Assembly: GCA_963666865.1 (NCBI GenBank)
Contig: OY763072.1
Location: forward strand, 1,116,001 to 1,180,000
From: Bin87 sp963666865
GTDB taxonomy: Bacteria; Chloroflexota; Dehalococcoidia; Lucifugimonadales; UBA3495
Length of the DNA: 64,000 bases
Reading direction: 5' to 3'
Shown: in pieces, positions 8,192 to 15,432 of the stretch
Position numbering within the stretch: the stretch's first letter is position 1
Layout: each line of letters begins with the position of its first letter
The notes under the pieces: model-generated
The model's input: the letters and a program-made list of their open reading frames with translations, nothing else
Databases searched by the model: none
Told to the model about the DNA's origin: nothing
Made by a program: the position numbers and the translations under genes

Positions 8192-8240
8192 TACCGCCAA
8201 TCAAGGATAAAGTCGCACCGATCCAATATAGGGCGTCCAT
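8106..8240 (-). CDS. Possible 44-residue membrane protein, antisense to the preceding ORF
   Basis: The minus strand from the ATG at 8238-8240 encodes 44 residues with two hydrophobic stretches (about 5-16 and 24-41) and R-R-F-L-R between them. There is no Shine-Dalgarno, but TATAAT lies about 11 nt upstream, which would suit a short-leader or leaderless transcript. Confidence 0.3.
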   Translation of the reverse strand: MDALYWIGATLSLIGGITTRRFLRFGVLIILIGVFFLLAYACTN

Positions 8241-8297
8241 AATTGGGGCATTATACCGTACCCCTCCCATGTCATCGGTTGCGCTCTAATACTGATA

Positions 8298-8333
8298 GCC
8301 ATAAAATTTGCGATGCTGCGAATGGTTTAGGCT
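8298..8333 (+). repeat. Partial duplicate of the methyltransferase-like gene's 3' end
   Basis: Thirty-six bases match 7946-7981, including the stop codon, with three mismatches. It lies just inside the right terminal repeat, suggesting a second, mostly deleted copy of the cargo gene. Confidence 0.8.
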
Positions 8334-8349
8334 CGTAACCCACCGGCAT

Positions 8350-8393
8350 GTTTCGTGGCCTTTTCGCGTTGTCTAGCGGTAGCAGCCCATTCC
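8350..8393 (-). repeat. Right terminal inverted repeat
   Basis: This is the reverse-complement partner of 2586-2629 and is followed at 8394-8401 by the second copy of the 8-bp duplication GTTCGCTG. Confidence 0.92.
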
Positions 8394-8706
8394 GTTCGCT
8401 GGCGGACTGCAATACCCGGTCAAGCACAGCGTGGTACGCCTCAATCAGCACGGCGACGTCCGGCTCGTCGATGTAGCTGCTGTCGGCGTCGGCAATCCGA
8501 AGGTTGGGCGGATTGCCGGCAATGCTGCCGGCGGTGAATTCAAGGCCGCCAATCAGGTGGTTCAGCAGGCCGCGCACGTCCCACTGGGAGCAGGGGGTAG
8601 GATCCTGGGCCTGGGATTGCTCCACGCCGGCCACCACTTCCTTCACCCGCAGCGTAGTTTTGCGAAGCATCTCCACCGGATCAGGCATTTCGGATTCAGT
8701 AGCCAT
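8394..8706 (-). pseudogene. N-terminal half of the transposon-split TIGR03086/DinB-like gene
   Basis: The start ATG at 8706 has GGAGG upstream and lies 14 nt after the stop of the AprA-like gene, so both were probably co-transcribed. The fragment carries W-D-V-R-G-L-L-N-H-L-I, the typical first helix of TIGR03086/mycothiol-dependent maleylpyruvate isomerase-like proteins with its metal-binding His. At 8394 the frame enters the transposon and continues about 40 codons to 8272 as a chimeric tail. The rest of the gene is at 2288-2585. Confidence 0.85.
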
Positions 8707-8720
8707 GATGTCCTCCGTTC

Positions 8721-10580
8721 CTAAAACACCTGCGGGCAGGGACGGGTGAAGACGCTCCACTCGCCCGATTCGGCGTCGTAGCGGGAGTTCACAAAGACCT
8801 TCCAGTTGGCTTCGTCCATGTCAGGGTAGTCGGTGCGGTAGTAGAAGCCGGGCCAGCGGGTCTCCTTGCGGTGCAGCATATGGCGCAGGTGCGCTTCGCC
8901 GACCCAGGCGCGATGGATGAGCTCGTGGCAGCGCAGCAGTTCGTGGCGGTTCCGCGCTCCGAGTTTCTCCAAATCCTCACGGAACATACCCAGCAACTCC
9001 AGCCCTCGCAGCATGGTGGCCTCGTTGGTGGTGAACCCGGCCGAGACGCCGGCCACGTATTCGTCCATGAGTTTCTGCAACCGGAACAGGCCCTGGCGGG
9101 GCAACAGATAGTTGGGGTTCACCTCGGGATTGCTGGAGGCGTACTGATTGGACTCGAACGTCACCATCGGCGCCCACACCTGTTCCTTGAGGCGGTCAAT
9201 CTGCCGGTCGTCGGTTTTGGGAGGCGTCGTGTTATCCAGAGCGTAGATGACGGCTGACTTGCCAGCCAGCCGTCCTTCGGTGAATGAGCCGGAGGAGAAC
9301 TTGTGCGGACACGCGCCCACGCCGTCGCCGGCGGCGAAGAGGCCGCGCACGGTGGTCATCTTGCTGTAGCCCCAGTGATAGCTGTCGGGGGACACATCTT
9401 CGGGACCGCTGACCCACGCGCCGGACTCACCGCTGTGGCTGCCCATGATATAGGGTTCCGCCAGCACAACCTCCGAGGGCCGTTCTTCCGGCGCGATGTT
9501 GTGCGCCGCCCACAGGATGGCCTGGGAGATGGTCATGTCCAGGAAGTCCTCCCAGGCTTCCGCGATAATCTCCCGCTTGCGTTCCTGGTCGCCGGCGGCA
9601 AGCGCGTCGATAGCCTCCGGGGTCTTCAGTTGGATGGGGCCGTTGCCGGCCTGTATCTCCGTCCACAGCAGATGGTTGCGGAGCGGCGTAGGAGTGGGGA
9701 ACGCCGAGCCGTAGGGGTCGTACTTTTTGAGTTCGGGCAGGCGGTTGACGAAGTAGTTCTCGCCGGCGGCGTTGGTCAGATCGGCGCGGAACAGTTGGGA
9801 CCACGCGCCCACCGGCCCGTAGGAGTCCTTGAAGCGGCTGGGCACGAAGCGGTGTTCCATCTGGGTCATCTCCGCGCCCACCGGAATGACCAGGCCGTAC
9901 ACTGAGCCGGTGTCGAAGATGGAGTACCAGGTGCGGCCCATGCCCTCACCCACGCTGCGGGGCCGGAACAGGGCGGTGGCGCCGCCGGCCGCGCTGATTA
10001 CCGACCGGGCCTTGAAAACGTAGATGACATCCTCGCGCACGCCGAAGCCCACGGCTCCCGCGATGCGGTTGGGGTCGTCGGCGTCGGTGAACAGGTGGGA
10101 TATGAAAACCCGCTCGAAGTGGTTGTCCGGGCCAATGGCCTTCTTGGTGGCTTCCGCCACGATGGGCTTGTAGGCTTCGCCGTGAATCATCACCTGCCAG
10201 CGTCCCTCGCGGACGTAAATTCCATCGTCGTCGTACCAGAAGGGGAGGCCCCATTCCTCAAACATATGGACGCTGCTGTCCACGTGACGGGCCACGTCGT
10301 ACACCAGGTCCTCCCGGGAAATGCCCATCATGTCGTTGCGGACGTACTCAACGTAGTCCTCGGGCTGGTTCCAGCCGTGGCGCATCCCCATGTACATATT
10401 GATGGCGGAGAGGCCCTCGCCCACGGCGCCGCTGCGGTCGGTGGCGGCCTTGTCCACCATGACGATGCGCAGGTCTTCCCCGCCCCAGTAGCGGGCCTCA
10501 ATAGCCGCGCCGCAACCGGCCATGCCGCCGCCGATAATCAGAACGTCGCTTTCAACGATGCGGGTCGTGGGTTCAGGCAT
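8721..10580 (-). CDS. AprA-like flavoprotein (APS reductase alpha / fumarate reductase family)
   Basis: 619 residues from the ATG at 10580. A dinucleotide-binding G-G-G-M-A-G-C-G-A-A (about 18-27) follows D-V-L-I-I. Segments such as H-V-D-S-S-V-H-M-F-E-E-W-G, R-E-G-R-W-Q, G-A-E-M-T-Q-M-E-H-R-F-V-P, R-F-K-D-S-Y-G-P-V-G-A-W and A-A-G-D-G-V-G-A resemble adenylylsulfate reductase subunit alpha more than succinate dehydrogenase. The family oxidises sulfite plus AMP to APS, or the reverse, using FAD and a 4Fe-4S beta subunit. No aprB, sat or qmo gene is nearby, so partner and reaction are uncertain. Confidence 0.8.
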   Translation of the reverse strand: MPEPTTRIVESDVLIIGGGMAGCGAAIEARYWGGEDLRIVMVDKAATDRSGAVGEGLSAINMYMGMRHGWNQPEDYVEYVRNDMMGISREDLVYDVARHVDSSVHMFEEWGLPFWYDDDGIYVREGRWQVMIHGEAYKPIVAEATKKAIGPDNHFERVFISHLFTDADDPNRIAGAVGFGVREDVIYVFKARSVISAAGGATALFRPRSVGEGMGRTWYSIFDTGSVYGLVIPVGAEMTQMEHRFVPSRFKDSYGPVGAWSQLFRADLTNAAGENYFVNRLPELKKYDPYGSAFPTPTPLRNHLLWTEIQAGNGPIQLKTPEAIDALAAGDQERKREIIAEAWEDFLDMTISQAILWAAHNIAPEERPSEVVLAEPYIMGSHSGESGAWVSGPEDVSPDSYHWGYSKMTTVRGLFAAGDGVGACPHKFSSGSFTEGRLAGKSAVIYALDNTTPPKTDDRQIDRLKEQVWAPMVTFESNQYASSNPEVNPNYLLPRQGLFRLQKLMDEYVAGVSAGFTTNEATMLRGLELLGMFREDLEKLGARNRHELLRCHELIHRAWVGEAHLRHMLHRKETRWPGFYYRTDYPDMDEANWKVFVNSRYDAESGEWSVFTRPCPQVF

Positions 10581-10686
10581 TTTGGGAATGTACTCCTGTG
10601 TGTTGTTGGGCACGAAGCCTACTGGGCCGTCGCGAAACAGCGACGGGCAGTATAACAGACTGGCGGGCGGGCGGGGCCGGCCTCGA

Positions 10687-10727
10687 GCATTGTCCGCCGT
10701 CCCGGCGCTGGTTCCGGCGGACAATGC
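10687..10727 (-). terminator. Long perfect hairpin downstream of the HEPN-like gene
   Basis: A 12-bp perfect stem GCATTGTCCGCC/GGCGGACAATGC has a GC-rich loop. It lies 36 bp beyond the stop of the gene at 10763 and before the AprA-like gene. There is no T-run. Confidence 0.5.
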
Positions 10728-10762
10728 CAACCATGCGGTCGCGCCGCCGCTGGCCTGGCGTT

Positions 10763-11134
10763 TCAGTTCAGGCTTTCCAGCGTTGCAACGAACTCGGTGA
10801 TGAGTTCCTTTCCGGCGCGGATATATGCCGCATCAGGTGGGCTACCGTAAAACCGCTGGTGATACGCCGACGCCGTCATATATTGTATGAGCAAGTCCCG
10901 GGGAGCGTTTTCCTCGTGAATCAGCCGATAGACGGCTTCTTCCAGCAAACTGTGGGCGTGATGCTGCCAGCCCCGGCTTTGGGCAACCGCCTTGATCGCG
11001 TGGGCGGCGGCTCCCCAAACCTTGTTGCTGGCCTCTTCCAGTTCGCCGCGGGCCAACTCGTCGTCGATCAGGCTGAGAAAATGCCGGCCGCGTTCCTGAT
11101 GGTAGGCTATGATGTCTGCGCTGGTGGTCATCAT
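10763..11134 (-). CDS. HEPN/PaREP1-like small protein
   Basis: About 123 residues, predicted helical. The segment N-K-V-W-G-A-A-A-H-A-I-K-A-V-A resembles G-E-F-V-W-G-A-I-V-H-A-V-S-A in the IS-interrupted gene at 42640-42914, so the two belong to one family. Such helical proteins resemble PaREP1/HEPN-type proteins, often paired with a second small gene as putative toxin-antitoxin modules. Its ATG lies one base after the TGA of the upstream gene, implying translational coupling. Confidence 0.55.
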   Translation of the reverse strand: MMTTSADIIAYHQERGRHFLSLIDDELARGELEEASNKVWGAAAHAIKAVAQSRGWQHHAHSLLEEAVYRLIHEENAPRDLLIQYMTASAYHQRFYGSPPDAAYIRAGKELITEFVATLESLN

Positions 11135-11135
11135 T

Positions 11136-11615
11136 TCACTCGATGACCCGGCCGCTTCCCACCAGCCAGCCGGCATCCAGTTCAATGTCGGGGCGGCAGA
11201 TCTTGATGAAGTCTCCTACGTCACCGATGTAGGGCGCTTCGCCCTGGCGACACACCCGGAGATATTCCACCACCGCAACCAGGTTGACCGCGCCTCCAGA
11301 GTTGGCAAAAGGGGAATCGCCGGCGTCGGCCTCGTCGGTCAGCCGCCAGCGGCCCGGCCCGGTGTCCTGGTTGCTGAACCAGTCCCGTTTCAACACGCCG
11401 TCCACGTCGGGCGACCGGTCGCCCATGGCCAGCTCCACGGCTTGCCATAGCTGCGCTCGCCGGATGGGTTCGCCGCGCGTGACCAGCACGTCGCGGATTA
11501 TCTTGCTGGCCAGCAGCGTGATGCTGTCTTCGGAATTGACTACGTAGTCGGGGTCAGGGTCAGCCATCCCGACTATGGGTTCGGCGGTCGGGTCGGATGC
11601 CTCGGAAGTTACCAT
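11136..11615 (-). CDS. Hypothetical protein coupled to the HEPN-like gene
   Basis: About 159 residues. The ATG at 11615 was chosen because AAAGGTG precedes it; a GTG at 11624 is possible. The middle (R-R-A-Q-L-W-Q-A-V-E-L-A) could be helical and DNA-binding-like, but no family is recognised. Its stop nearly touches the HEPN-like start, so the two probably act together; as the first gene it may be the antidote. Confidence 0.6.
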   Translation of the reverse strand: MVTSEASDPTAEPIVGMADPDPDYVVNSEDSITLLASKIIRDVLVTRGEPIRRAQLWQAVELAMGDRSPDVDGVLKRDWFSNQDTGPGRWRLTDEADAGDSPFANSGGAVNLVAVVEYLRVCRQGEAPYIGDVGDFIKICRPDIELDAGWLVGSGRVIE

Positions 11616-11642
11616 GTTTGTCACCTTTGGATTTCGTGGAGA

Positions 11643-13163
11643 TTACAGCCCGCTCAGCTCCAGCGTCCGCACCTCGTCGGCCTGGAGGTCGGCGACGCGG
11701 ATGGCGTGGCTGTTGGTGTCGGCGATGTAGAGCAACGGCGCGCGTCCATCGTCGAAGACGGCAAAGCTCAACCCGCTGGGTTCGCTGAACGTCGCCAGCT
11801 TGCCGGCGCCGTCGTGCAATCCCACCGCGCCGGAACCCAGGATGGTCTGCACGGAGCGGGTCAGCGGCAGGACCTTCTTGATCTTGTGGTTGTAAGTGTC
11901 GGCGATGAACAGCTCGCCTTCGTGCCACTCGATGCCGATGGGGTGCTGTAGGCGCACGTGGTGCTCCACGCCGTCCCGGTCGCCGAAGGCGAACAGGTCG
12001 ATGCCCACCAGCGTCGCCACACGTCCCGTCACCGGGTCGATGCCGGCGCTGCGGATGCTGCTGGTTTCTGAGTCGGCGAAGTACAGCGCGGCGTCGCCCC
12101 CGCGGTCGGTTCCCACGACGATGCCGCTGGGTTGGGCCAGCGTCGCCGTGGCCAGGGGGCCGTTGTCGATGTTCTCCCCGCCGGTGCCGGCGTGGGGGCA
12201 GACCGTACCGTCGGCCAGCGACAACCGCCAAAGCTGGTGGATACCGGCCATGGCGATGTACAACGTGCCTTCGTGATGCGCCAGGTCCCAGGGGCTGCTC
12301 AGGGCGATCTGACGCCCCGGCCCCTGCGCCCGGCGGTCGTGGCCCTGCTCGCCGGTACCAGCGATGGTGTCCACGGTGGCGGCGGAGAGGTTGACCCGTC
12401 GGATGGCGTGGTTCTCAGTATCCGCGACGTATAGAATGTCGCCCACCAGTTCCATGCCCTGGGGATGATTGAAGGCGGCGGAGGCGTAATCGCCGTCGGC
12501 GAAGTCCTCGGCGCCGGAGCCAACCACGGCTTGCACCTGTCCGTCCAAATCGGCAATGACGATGCGGTTGTGGTTGGTGTCGGCGATGAACAGCCGGTTG
12601 CCGGGCCCGTCGGCCAGCACCTTGCCGGGGAAGGCGAGAGCGGACTCTTCTACTGCCTCGGGCTTGAGGCCCAGGCTGCGGCGGTCAATCATGCCCTGTT
12701 CGTCGAACTCGGCAATCATCCGGCCCAACAGGTCGTCAAAGGCTTCATAGGGCAGCTCGCCCTCGTGCTTGCCGATGACCTTGCCCTCCGGATCAACGAA
12801 CATCAACGTGGGCCAGGCTCGGCAGGCGTACTGCCGCCACACCTGGAACTCGGCATCGTTGACGATGGGGTGCTTCAGCTCGTACCGCTGGGCGGCCAGC
12901 AGCACGTTGTCCGCGTACTTCTCATTGGGGAACTTGGCGGAATGTACGCCGATGACCACCAGCTCATCGGCATACTTCTCTTCCATTTTCCGCAACTGCG
13001 GAAACACGTGCATGCAATTCACTCAACAGTAGGTCCAGAAGTCCAGCACCACCACCTTGCCGCGCAGGTCGGCCATGCTCAAGGGCCGGTCGGTGTTGAT
13101 CCATTCGACATTGTCGGGAAAATCCGGCGCGTTGACAGTGCCGGCGAAGGATTGGGTGGCCAT
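11643..13163 (-). CDS. Thioredoxin-NHL repeat protein (NHLRC2-like), probable selenoprotein
   Basis: 506 residues if the in-frame TGA at 13023-13025 is read as selenocysteine 47. The ATG at 13163 has GGAGG 7 nt upstream. The frame runs through D-F-W-T-Y-C then TGA then V-N-C-M-H-V, where cysteine homologues have T-Y-C-C-I-N-C-M-H. The UGA therefore replaces the first Cys of the redox C-x-x-C, giving U-V-N-C. Residues about 10-155 form the thioredoxin-like domain (including A-W-P-T-L cis-Pro). Residues about 160-500 form NHL beta-propeller repeats (A-D-T-N-H-N-R-I, A-D-T-E-N-H-A-I, A-D-T-Y-N-H-K-I, A-D-T-N-S-H-A-I). No signal peptide, so it is likely cytoplasmic. Without recoding, a restart at 13022 would lose the active site. 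Confidence 0.85.
12987..13004 (-). promoter_or_regulatory. Candidate bacterial SECIS hairpin
   Basis: On the minus strand the mRNA can form a perfect 7-bp stem UUUCCGC/GCGGAAA with apical loop AGUU. The loop begins 25 nt after the UGA. A G within the first two loop bases and this spacing agree with the known bacterial SECIS pattern recognised by SelB. It lies inside the coding region, as bacterial SECIS elements do. Confidence 0.6.
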
Positions 13164-13203
13164 GGTTTAGCCTCCAGGGGGCGTGTTTGCGTGGGTTGCG
13201 GCG

Positions 13204-14010
13204 CTAGTCGGTGCGGCTTTGTCGTACTTCGCGAGCGCGTTCGATGATGCGCTGTGCGTCGGCGACGGTTAGCTCCCGATAGTCGGGTTGATCCGTGAGC
13301 AGCGGTTGTTTCCTCTCTTCCTCCTCGTATTCCTGCTCACCGGCATACGCGGAGTAGATGTCCGGCGGGATGCCGAGCGTAAGTTCACGCAGTTCTGTGT
13401 CAACCTGTCGGATGCGTCCCAGCAGATGTCCGATGTTGTGGGTCCTTTGGTATCTGACACCGTGAGCTTCCAGCAAGGCTTTCATGCCGTGTTCCAGCGT
13501 GGCCTGGGCCTGCTGTCCTATCATCAAATCGTTCTTGCCGGTCTCAATTGCCGTGATGAACAAGTCGAGGTGCGATTCGGCGTGCAGCATCCGGTTATCG
13601 TAGTTCATCCAATCGTACTCGCACTCCGTTTCTTCGTCTTCATTGTATGCGGGACCATACTGTTGCGGGTCCCGCGACATAAAGACTCCATCCTGCGCGG
13701 CGCGGGTTTCCACGCTGTTGACGTAGCGGCGCCGGCGCCGGAAGTCCTGCGTAGTGCGCCACACCAGTTGTACGGACACCGGGTATTCGTAAATCGCTTG
13801 GGCAATCCCTTCCGCCCATTCGACTGCCCGGTCCTTATACTGCTGATCCGGCATTCCCGGGTTGATGAGCATGATGTCGATGTCAGAGCGTCCTTCCTCG
13901 AAGTCGCCCCGGGCCCGGGAGCCGAACAGGATAGTAGCCTGGGGCCACATCCTTTCATGCACGGCTTCCGCCACACTCAACGCCCGGGGGTCGCAGGTAT
14001 CAGCGGTCAT
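13204..14010 (-). CDS. MNT-HEPN fusion (nucleotidyltransferase plus HEPN)
   Basis: 268 residues. The N-terminal minimal nucleotidyltransferase has G-S-R-A-R-G (30-35) and D43-x-D45. The C-terminal part (about 135-255) is helical HEPN-like with R186-Y-Q-R-T-H191, fitting the R-x4-6-H RNase motif. In most systems MNT antitoxin and HEPN toxin are separate genes, with the MNT AMPylating the toxin; here they form one chain. The HEPN His is present, so the protein may be self-controlled. Confidence 0.75.
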   Translation of the reverse strand: MTADTCDPRALSVAEAVHERMWPQATILFGSRARGDFEEGRSDIDIMLINPGMPDQQYKDRAVEWAEGIAQAIYEYPVSVQLVWRTTQDFRRRRRYVNSVETRAAQDGVFMSRDPQQYGPAYNEDEETECEYDWMNYDNRMLHAESHLDLFITAIETGKNDLMIGQQAQATLEHGMKALLEAHGVRYQRTHNIGHLLGRIRQVDTELRELTLGIPPDIYSAYAGEQEYEEEERKQPLLTDQPDYRELTVADAQRIIERAREVRQSRTD

Positions 14011-14026
14011 GACGTCACCGTTTCGG

Positions 14027-14551
14027 CTACCGAGGCGGCTGCGACTCGAAGGCCAAGGTGGCGTAGCGCATGAAGATTGCGCCCACCGGTTCGCCCAGAG
14101 GCGCGTTGGCCACCAGCACGGCGATGACGTGCTCCTTGCCCGGCTCGCCCGGCTCTTCCAACAGCACGCGCTTGGGGGTGTTGTTGCCGGTAACCGCCCC
14201 TATGTTGCGGTCAATCGTGCCGTCGATGTACACCTCGCCGTAGTTGTCCACGTTGGTCTCGAACCAGACGCGGCAGGTGGAAACGTCCTGACCTTTCACC
14301 GTCTCGGGCATGGTGAAACGCAGCCGATACCAGGCGAAGGTGAAACCGACGGAATAACGCTTCTGGAAGTCCGCGCCGCTTTCCCAGCCCGAATCATCAT
14401 AGTCGGGCAGACGGGCGTTGCTGCCCAGCATCTCGGCCACCAACCCCTGGTTGGGTTCGCCGGGTTCCAGGCCCTGCGCAATCCGCCAACCGTCCGACTT
14501 GATGACGGCCAGATCCTCTTTCTGTTCCAAATCCAGTGCTACACGCGGCAT
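14027..14551 (-). CDS. Galactose-binding-like (jelly-roll) domain protein
   Basis: 174 residues. The start at 14551 is supported by AAGGAGA 7 nt upstream. The pattern D-Y-D-D-S-G-W, F-A-W-Y-R-L-R-F-T-M-P, then W-F-E-T-N-V-D-N-Y-G-E-V-Y-I-D-G matches the sugar-binding jelly-roll found at the N-terminus of beta-galactosidase/glucuronidase-type enzymes. Here it stands alone with no catalytic domain and no signal peptide. Role unknown; it precedes the dienelactone hydrolases on the other side of a palindromic repeat. Confidence 0.6.
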   Translation of the reverse strand: MPRVALDLEQKEDLAVIKSDGWRIAQGLEPGEPNQGLVAEMLGSNARLPDYDDSGWESGADFQKRYSVGFTFAWYRLRFTMPETVKGQDVSTCRVWFETNVDNYGEVYIDGTIDRNIGAVTGNNTPKRVLLEEPGEPGKEHVIAVLVANAPLGEPVGAIFMRYATLAFESQPPR

Positions 14552-14589
14552 CGGTAGTCTCCTTAATGAGGGTAAAACGGATGCGACCA

Positions 14590-14615
14590 TAGGGGCGAAT
14601 AATTATTCGCCCCTA
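14590..14615. repeat. Dispersed palindrome, copy 1
   Basis: Perfect inverted repeat with arms TAGGGGCGAAT and ATTCGCCCCTA in an intergenic gap. Same family as copies near 15.4, 55.4, 59.2 and 60.6 kb. Confidence 0.85.
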
Positions 14616-14635
14616 CATCTTGATCAGGGAATCCC

Positions 14636-15361
14636 CTATGCCTTCAGGTGCTGGGCGAAGAACTCCAGGGTGCGCGGCCAGGAGCGGTCGGCGGCTTCCT
14701 TCTGATAGCGGGGGCCGGTGAAGTCCATGAAGGCGTGGTCGGCGTCCCGATAGACGTAGAACTGGTGCTCTTTGCCCAGTCTGTTCAGCTCTTCGTCGAA
14801 CTTCCGCATATCGTCTTGCGAGGGGTTTTCGTCAACCTCGCCGAAGTGGAACAGCATGGGGCAGTTGATGTTGGCGGCCAACTCGAAGGGCGGTGTTTCG
14901 CCCGCGCCCCAGGTCACCAGCAAGTTGCCGCCATAGTACGGCGCCACCGCCGAGAAGTGCGGATTGCTCGCCGCGGCCAACCAGGCCACCCGCCCGCCCA
15001 TGCAGAAGCCCGTAACCCCAATGCGATCGGTGACCGCGTCATGGTTTCGCAGCCAGTCCACCGTGGCGTTGATGTCGGCGACGATGCTGGGGTCGCTGAG
15101 CACATCCCAGGGACGTGGGCGCGGGTCGGCGTTCATCACCTCGTCCGAGTTGCGGTGATACAGGTTGGGCGCGACGGCGGCGTAACCCTCAGCGGCCAGC
15201 CGGTCGCAGATGGTGCGGATGAACTCATCTACTCCGCCGCCGTGCTGCGCCACCACCACCCCCGGATAGGGCGCGGTGAAACCGGCGCTGCTACTGGGCA
15301 CGCTGGCGTACATATCCATTTCGCTGCCGTCAACGGTGAGTTTTTCCCAGAAACTGACCAT
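14636..15361 (-). CDS. Dienelactone hydrolase family protein (copy A)
   Basis: 241 residues, alpha/beta hydrolase. The nucleophile elbow is G-F-C120-M-G-G, with Cys as in dienelactone hydrolases. A later D-A-D-H-A-F carries the catalytic His. The oxyanion region follows G-V-V-V-A-Q-H-G-G-G. AGGAGG precedes the ATG. The next gene, 15433-16182, is a close paralogue, so this is a tandem duplication. Substrate is not predictable from sequence; the family cleaves lactone or ester bonds in aromatic and xenobiotic degradation. Confidence 0.85.
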   Translation of the reverse strand: MVSFWEKLTVDGSEMDMYASVPSSSAGFTAPYPGVVVAQHGGGVDEFIRTICDRLAAEGYAAVAPNLYHRNSDEVMNADPRPRPWDVLSDPSIVADINATVDWLRNHDAVTDRIGVTGFCMGGRVAWLAAASNPHFSAVAPYYGGNLLVTWGAGETPPFELAANINCPMLFHFGEVDENPSQDDMRKFDEELNRLGKEHQFYVYRDADHAFMDFTGPRYQKEAADRSWPRTLEFFAQHLKA

Positions 15362-15398
15362 TGCGATACCTCCTGTGGTTGGTGTGAGAGACTACTAC

Positions 15399-15426
15399 GT
15401 AGGGGCGACGCATGCGTCGCCCCTAC
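15399..15426. repeat. Dispersed palindrome, copy 2 (variant centre)
   Basis: A perfect palindrome with arms GTAGGGGCGACGCA and TGCGTCGCCCCTAC between the two dienelactone hydrolase genes. The outer arms equal the other copies but the centre differs. Confidence 0.85.
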
Positions 15427-15432
15427 ACGATG

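Larger units (their letters stand above)
2586..8393. mobile_element. IS1595-type transposon with passenger genes (about 5.8 kb)
   Basis: Boundaries are set by 44-bp terminal inverted repeats (2586-2629 and 8350-8393, two mismatches, beginning GGRATGGGCTGCTACC) and an 8-bp direct duplication GTTCGCTG at 2578-2585 and 8394-8401. IS1595-family elements are known to make 8-bp duplications and some carry passengers. Inside are an IS1595-type transposase, a tRNA-like gene, a fibronectin-type secreted protein, a methyltransferase-like protein and several small membrane ORFs. The interior, especially 6300-7250, is visibly more AT-rich than the host genes, suggesting recent arrival. Confidence 0.9.

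Noticed and set aside
13023..13025. TGA in the thioredoxin/NHL gene as an ordinary stop or pseudogene mark
   Set aside because: The frame is otherwise perfect on both sides, the codon replaces exactly the redox Cys and a suitable hairpin follows. Sequencing error cannot be fully excluded.
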